Made by a program: the position numbers and the translations under genes | DNA from: CAG-390 sp045636385 | Lineage (GTDB): Bacteria > Bacillota > Clostridia > Oscillospirales > CAG-272 | Length of the DNA: 18,021 nucleotides | Direction of reading: 5' to 3' | NCBI GenBank assembly: GCA_045636385.1 | Contig: JAZTXK010000046.1 | Coordinates: 1-18,021, forward strand | Notes under the pieces: model-generated | Database searches by the model: none | Told to the model about the DNA's origin: nothing | The model's input: the letters and a program-made list of their open reading frames with translations, nothing else | In this document: piece by piece, positions 14,473-18,021 of the stretch | How positions within the stretch are numbered: position 1 is the stretch's first letter | Layout of the letters: every line of letters begins with the position of its first letter

Positions 14473-15735
14473 TTATTCTTCAACAAGCTCAATATCCGCG
14501 CCGAGTGCACGGAGCTTGCCGACGATATCGTCGTAGCCGCGCTCGATTTTTTCAACGCCGTTGATCACGGTCTCGCCCTCTGCGGTGAGGCCTGCGATAA
14601 TGAGTGCCGCGCCTGCGCGGAGATCGGTGGCGACAACCTCTGCCGCATTGAGCTTCGGCAAGCCGTTGATCGTCGCACGGTTGCCCTCGACAGTGATATC
14701 GACGCCCATTTTAACGAGCTCTTCAACGTATTGGAAGCGGCTCTCCCAGACGCTTTCGGTCACGACGGAGGTACCGTTTGCGGTGGCAAGAAGTGCCGAG
14801 AACTGCGGATGCATATCGGTCGGGAAGCCGGGGTAGAAATAGGTCTTTACGTTCGCACTTCCAAGCTGACCGTAGCGGGATACCGTGATAATATCCTCGT
14901 ACATCTCAACGTCCACGTTCATTTCAAGCAGCTTTGCGGTGACGGTCTCAACGTGCTTCGGGATAACGCCGCGGATTCCGACTCTTCCTCCAGCCGCCGC
15001 GGCAGCCGCCATATAGGTGCCCGCCTCGATCATATCGGGAAGGATGGTGTAGTTACAGCCGTGAAGCTCGGGAACGCCCGTGATCTTGATTACCGACGTG
15101 CCCGCGCCCGTGATTCGCGCACCGCACATATTGAGGAAGTTCGCCACGTCAACGATATGGGGCTCGCGCGCCGCGTTGTCGATGGTGGTCTTGCCGTTTG
15201 CCAGAGCTGCGGCGAGCATTACGTTGATCGTCGCACCGACGGAGGCGATGTCGAGATATACCGACGCGCCGTAAAGTCCGCCGTGCTCGGCTTTTAATAT
15301 ATTATATGTATCGTCATTCTGGTATTTCGCGCCGAGAGCGACGAAGCCCTTGATATGCTGATCGATCGGTCTCGAACCGAAATCGCAACCGCCCGACGAG
15401 CCTACGCAAGCCTCTCCGAATCTGCCGAGCTCTGCGCCGAGGAGGTATGTCGAGCCACGAAGCTTCGAGACGAGCTCCTTCGGGGAGGTGCCGTTCTGAA
15501 AATTCTTCGTATCGATCGCAACGGCGTTATTGCCGAGTCTTTCGACGGTGGCGCCCATCTTTTCAAGAATCTCAAGCGACAGCTCAACGTCGCTTACGGG
15601 CGGGAGATTTTCAACGACGCATCGCTCGCCGACGAGAATGCTCGCGAAAATTATCGGAAGAGCGGCATTCTTCATACCGCTTATATTTACGTTTCCGTAC
15701 AGCGGCTTGCCGCCGCGCACAACTATCTTCTTCAT
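14473..15735 (-). CDS. murA: UDP-N-acetylglucosamine 1-carboxyvinyltransferase
   Basis: MurA transfers enolpyruvate from phosphoenolpyruvate to UDP-GlcNAc, the first committed step of peptidoglycan synthesis, in the cytoplasm. The 420 residues match the family length. Visible landmarks are K22 in NISGMKNAALP, C117 in SGGCDFGSRPIDQH (the residue alkylated by fosfomycin in sensitive enzymes) and PGFPTDMHPQF with the catalytic aspartate. The cysteine is retained, so intrinsic target-based fosfomycin resistance is not predicted. The start follows ggag. The gene has its own extended -10 promoter and a terminator, so it is probably monocistronic, though read-through from the gene upstream is possible. 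Many Bacillota carry a second copy (murZ or murA2), and I cannot tell which this is. Confidence 0.96.
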   Translation of the reverse strand: MKKIVVRGGKPLYGNVNISGMKNAALPIIFASILVGERCVVENLPPVSDVELSLEILEKMGATVERLGNNAVAIDTKNFQNGTSPKELVSKLRGSTYLLGAELGRFGEACVGSSGGCDFGSRPIDQHIKGFVALGAKYQNDDTYNILKAEHGGLYGASVYLDIASVGATINVMLAAALANGKTTIDNAAREPHIVDVANFLNMCGARITGAGTSVIKITGVPELHGCNYTILPDMIEAGTYMAAAAAAGGRVGIRGVIPKHVETVTAKLLEMNVDVEMYEDIITVSRYGQLGSANVKTYFYPGFPTDMHPQFSALLATANGTSVVTESVWESRFQYVEELVKMGVDITVEGNRATINGLPKLNAAEVVATDLRAGAALIIAGLTAEGETVINGVEKIERGYDDIVGKLRALGADIELVEE

Positions 15736-15775
15736 ATATCAAAACTCCAAAAAGTTATATAATCATACATAGTAT

Positions 15776-15784
15776 ATTATATCA
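15776..15784 (-). promoter_or_regulatory. Extended -10 promoter of murA
   Basis: On the minus strand TATAAT (15776-15781) is preceded by TGA, an extended -10. No good -35 hexamer is found at 16-18 nt. The start would be about 34 nt before the ATG. The gap 15736-15835 is AT-rich and otherwise empty. Confidence 0.55.
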
Positions 15785-15835
15785 TACAAATGAGAAAAAA
15801 GGAAGAATAATTAATAAAAATTTTCAAAAAATCTT

Positions 15836-16975
15836 TTATTTTCCGACGATATACGCGACAGCGAGATCCACTACCATTCCATAGCTCTTCGTGCCCGGCG
15901 TGCCCTGAATAGTCAAATATGCGTTATTGACGCTTTCGGTGACGTTCGCGGCTACGTTTTCGCGATATTTATCAAAGAATGCGCTGTAAGCGGACATTTC
16001 CTTTCTCGCGACGGGAGAGAGCTCGGCGCGCACCTCGGAATAGGCGTCCTTATCCGCCGAATAGAGCGCGTTTGCCACGTATTCGTAGAGATTAAGATAG
16101 CCGCTGTAACGAATATATTCGTCATCCGATGCCGCGCATACCAGAAAAGCGACGAAATTTGCCTCGTCCTCGCGGGCAATTCCGCGCTGATGCGCCATTT
16201 CGTGCGCAGCGGTATAGGGGAGGGTGTAGTCGGGAAAATTCGTATTGATATTCGCCTCGCCCGTGAAATAGGTGTAAACGCCCGAAATGTGCGTATAAGT
16301 CCAGGGTTCGGAGAGCATTACGGGCTTGATGCGCGAGGGGAAGCGCGAAATGAAGCCGTATTCGTCCGAGACCTTGTCGTATGCTTCGAGCAGCTTACGG
16401 CTGAGGGTATCGTAGCCGTAGGGCATAACGGACGAACCACTTTCGCGAATACCGAGAGAATCGGTATATTTATTGATCTCTTCTACAAGATATTCGGCGG
16501 TCTCGCGCAGCTCCTCGGCACTTACGTCGCGGCGGTCAAGCTCGAGGAGCTTATCGACGCTGCTCGTATGATATCCCGCGCCGAAATTCAGCGCAAAAGT
16601 CGTGAAAAAGAGCGACGCGACGGAGAGAGTGATAACAAGGAACTTTCCGACGTCAAGCCAGGTCTTGGTATAATGCTTATTCGCGTAGATCACGATGAAA
16701 ACAAGAAGGATCGGTGCGAAGATAACGAGTGCCTCGCCGAGCGAGCAAGGGAAGATCATGGTGACGAGCGCAAACGCGCCGCGAAGGAACGCCGCGGGAT
16801 AGCGGTTATAGAAATTCGCGAAGCCCTCCGAGAGATTATAGACGAGCATCAAAATGAGAGCAAACGCCGCGATCGCGAACAAAACCCACGAAAAGAGTGG
16901 AATGCCCAACCATTCGCGTCTTTTTTTATCCTTTTTTACCTCTTCGGTAATTTCAATATTTTCGTTATTATTCAT
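15836..16975 (-). CDS. DUF3810-like membrane protein with HExxH metalloprotease motif
   Basis: The 379-residue protein has a charged N-terminal tail, three or four membrane spans (about 25-46, 62-76, 80-98 and 109-130) and a large soluble domain. That domain carries HEMAH (258-262) with DEANF nine residues later (E271), the arrangement of a zincin-type zinc peptidase with two histidines and a downstream acid. This layout matches what I know as DUF3810, whose substrate and role are undescribed. Its start lies inside the end of the pseudouridine synthase gene upstream, with an 8-base overlap, so the two are cotranscribed. No strong terminator follows before murA. Peptidase activity is inferred only from the motif. 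Confidence 0.82.
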   Translation of the reverse strand: MNNNENIEITEEVKKDKKRREWLGIPLFSWVLFAIAAFALILMLVYNLSEGFANFYNRYPAAFLRGAFALVTMIFPCSLGEALVIFAPILLVFIVIYANKHYTKTWLDVGKFLVITLSVASLFFTTFALNFGAGYHTSSVDKLLELDRRDVSAEELRETAEYLVEEINKYTDSLGIRESGSSVMPYGYDTLSRKLLEAYDKVSDEYGFISRFPSRIKPVMLSEPWTYTHISGVYTYFTGEANINTNFPDYTLPYTAAHEMAHQRGIAREDEANFVAFLVCAASDDEYIRYSGYLNLYEYVANALYSADKDAYSEVRAELSPVARKEMSAYSAFFDKYRENVAANVTESVNNAYLTIQGTPGTKSYGMVVDLAVAYIVGK

Positions 16976-17882
16976 TATCTGAGCTCCATATCAGTTTTTC
17001 GCAAAGTGCCGTGAAATCGTCGGGCAGGGGGGCGCTTACGGTGATGCTTCTGCCGTCGGCGGGGTGGGAAAAGGTCATCCTCGCGGCGTGAAGCGCGTGG
17101 CGGTCGATCAGCTCGCTTCTCTCACCGTAAAGAAAATCTCCGACGAGGGGACAGCCGATATAGGACATATGAACGCGGATCTGGTGCGTTCTGCCCGTCA
17201 GCGGGCGGAGAACGACGAGCGAGTGGCGTCCGTCCTTTGAAACGGCGACAGTATTGTATTCCGTCCGTGCGGCTCTTCCCTCCGCAGAAACGGTTCGCAT
17301 AAGTATACCCACATCGGCACGGGCTATAGGCGCGTCAACCACACCGCTCATCGGCTCGGGTGTGCCGCAGACAACGGCGATATAGGTCTTTTTTATCTCG
17401 CCGTTTTTCATTTTGGTAAAAAGTCTGCCCGCCGAGATGCGGTCGTTTGCCGTCAGCACGATGCCGCTTGTGTCGCCGTCAAGTCGATTGACGGGACGGA
17501 AAACGAAGGGCTCACCCTTGACCGAAGCAAGAAACGCAAGCGCATTGGCAAGCGTATCGTCGAGATGCCCGTGCGAGGGATGCGTCGGCATATGAGGCGG
17601 CTTGTTGCAGACGGTGACGTGCGCATCTCGGTAAAGTATCTTGATAGGAAGCTTGCGCGGAATGACCGCTTCGGACGCATCGGCGGCTCTGTCCTCAACT
17701 GCAAGCTCAACGACGTCGCCCGTGTGAAGAACGCGGCGCACCGTGACCTCCTCGCCGTTGACACGAAGTCCGCCCTCGCGGAATTTAAGCGATTTAATTG
17801 TCCTCGAGGACAGCTTTTCTCTGCCCTTGAGCAGGGTAAGCAGGGTAATTCCGTCCTCGGATGCCGTTACGGTTCTTTTCAC
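16968..17882 (-). CDS. RluA-family 23S rRNA-type pseudouridine synthase
   Basis: RluA-family enzymes convert specific uridines in rRNA or tRNA to pseudouridine. The 304 residues have an S4-like RNA-binding segment at about 13-60 (LSSRTIKSLKFREGGLRVNGEEV) and a catalytic domain from about 80. That domain has NKPPHMPTHPS, the active-site motif NRLDGDTSG with D135, and later RPLTGRTHQIRVHMSYIGCPLVGDFLYG. The usual histidine before RLD is asparagine here, which I take as a tolerated variant. Translation begins at GTG 17882, eight bases after aaggag. The target site cannot be assigned, so no rluA/C/D symbol is given. Its 3' end overlaps the DUF3810-like gene. Confidence 0.92.
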   Translation of the reverse strand: MKRTVTASEDGITLLTLLKGREKLSSRTIKSLKFREGGLRVNGEEVTVRRVLHTGDVVELAVEDRAADASEAVIPRKLPIKILYRDAHVTVCNKPPHMPTHPSHGHLDDTLANALAFLASVKGEPFVFRPVNRLDGDTSGIVLTANDRISAGRLFTKMKNGEIKKTYIAVVCGTPEPMSGVVDAPIARADVGILMRTVSAEGRAARTEYNTVAVSKDGRHSLVVLRPLTGRTHQIRVHMSYIGCPLVGDFLYGERSELIDRHALHAARMTFSHPADGRSITVSAPLPDDFTALCEKLIWSSDNE

Positions 17883-17948
17883 AGCGCAGTCTCCTTTATT
17901 ATTTCTCTATCGGGCCTATTTCAAATCAGCAAAATTTATTAAAATCCG

Positions 17949-17977
17949 TTTTTTCGGTGGCTCCGCCGCCGAAAAAA
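17949..17977. other. Hairpin upstream of the pseudouridine synthase gene
   Basis: A 12-pair stem with one G-T pair (ttttttcggtgg with ccgccgaaaaaa) closes the loop ctccg. It could end a transcript arriving from the right edge or be one copy of an interspersed repeat. The bases after it are GC-rich and show no gene within the window. No convincing promoter was found in 17883-17948. Confidence 0.45.
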
Positions 17978-18021
17978 CACCTTTTAGACGAGCAGAGCGA
18001 GGCCGCACGCCGAGGGGAGGC

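Noticed and set aside
14473..15735. Possible fosfomycin-resistant MurA
   Set aside because: The target cysteine C117 is present, so no target-based resistance can be claimed.
17978..18021. GC-rich bases at the right edge that could be an interspersed repeat or start of another gene
   Set aside because: The stretch is too short, and no second copy is present in the window for comparison.

Overview
The window is about 18 kb of chromosome from an anaerobic member of the Bacillota, most likely an uncultured gut or rumen Clostridia (Oscillospirales-like). This placement is an inference. It rests on the clostridial gene content (RbfA/NrnA pair, a DUF3810-like protein, an ATP-cone class III ribonucleotide reductase with an NrdG2-type activase), the moderately GC-rich coding sequence against AT-rich promoters, and clear sigma-A promoters and purine-rich ribosome binding sites. 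The only ribonucleotide reductase visible is the oxygen-sensitive class III enzyme. There is no phage, CRISPR array, plasmid gene or intact insertion sequence, so this is mostly core chromosome with one probable small mobile or structured element.

Layout. Bases 1-300 hold a tRNA-Pro(TGG) on the minus strand with its promoter and terminator hairpins. Bases 412-2036 hold a plus-strand unit, rbfA-nrnA, with its own promoter and terminator. Bases 2068-6669 hold a second plus-strand operon, recA-recX-recG followed by a leaderless cell-wall amidase, which ends at a bidirectional terminator. On the minus strand, converging on that terminator, is the anaerobic dNTP module (6675-11188): nrdG, then a 270-nt palindromic element, then nrdD, then trxB. 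Directly upstream of nrdG, and probably cotranscribed with it, is a 604-residue secreted lipoprotein. A divergent promoter region (13012-13152) separates it from a plus-strand pair, a carbohydrate-esterase-like hydrolase and a small four-helix membrane protein. After a bidirectional terminator, the minus strand carries murA with its own promoter, then a DUF3810-like membrane metalloprotease overlapping an RluA-family pseudouridine synthase.

The most interesting region is the nrd module. NrdD carries a C-terminal glutaredoxin-like domain with a CPKC motif, so the reductase appears to contain its own redoxin. The next gene is a thioredoxin-reductase-like flavoprotein that keeps its redox pair (CAVC) but has lost the HRRxxxR motif that recognises the NADPH 2'-phosphate. 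Together they suggest a dedicated electron route, flavoprotein to fused redoxin to NrdD, in place of formate. The nrdD promoter (TTGACA, 17 nt, TATAAT) is surrounded by three NrdR-like boxes at near-integral helical spacings. The palindrome between nrdG and nrdD looks like a MITE inserted at a TA dinucleotide. It appears to have split the activase from the reductase, leaving nrdG under the promoter of the lipoprotein gene.
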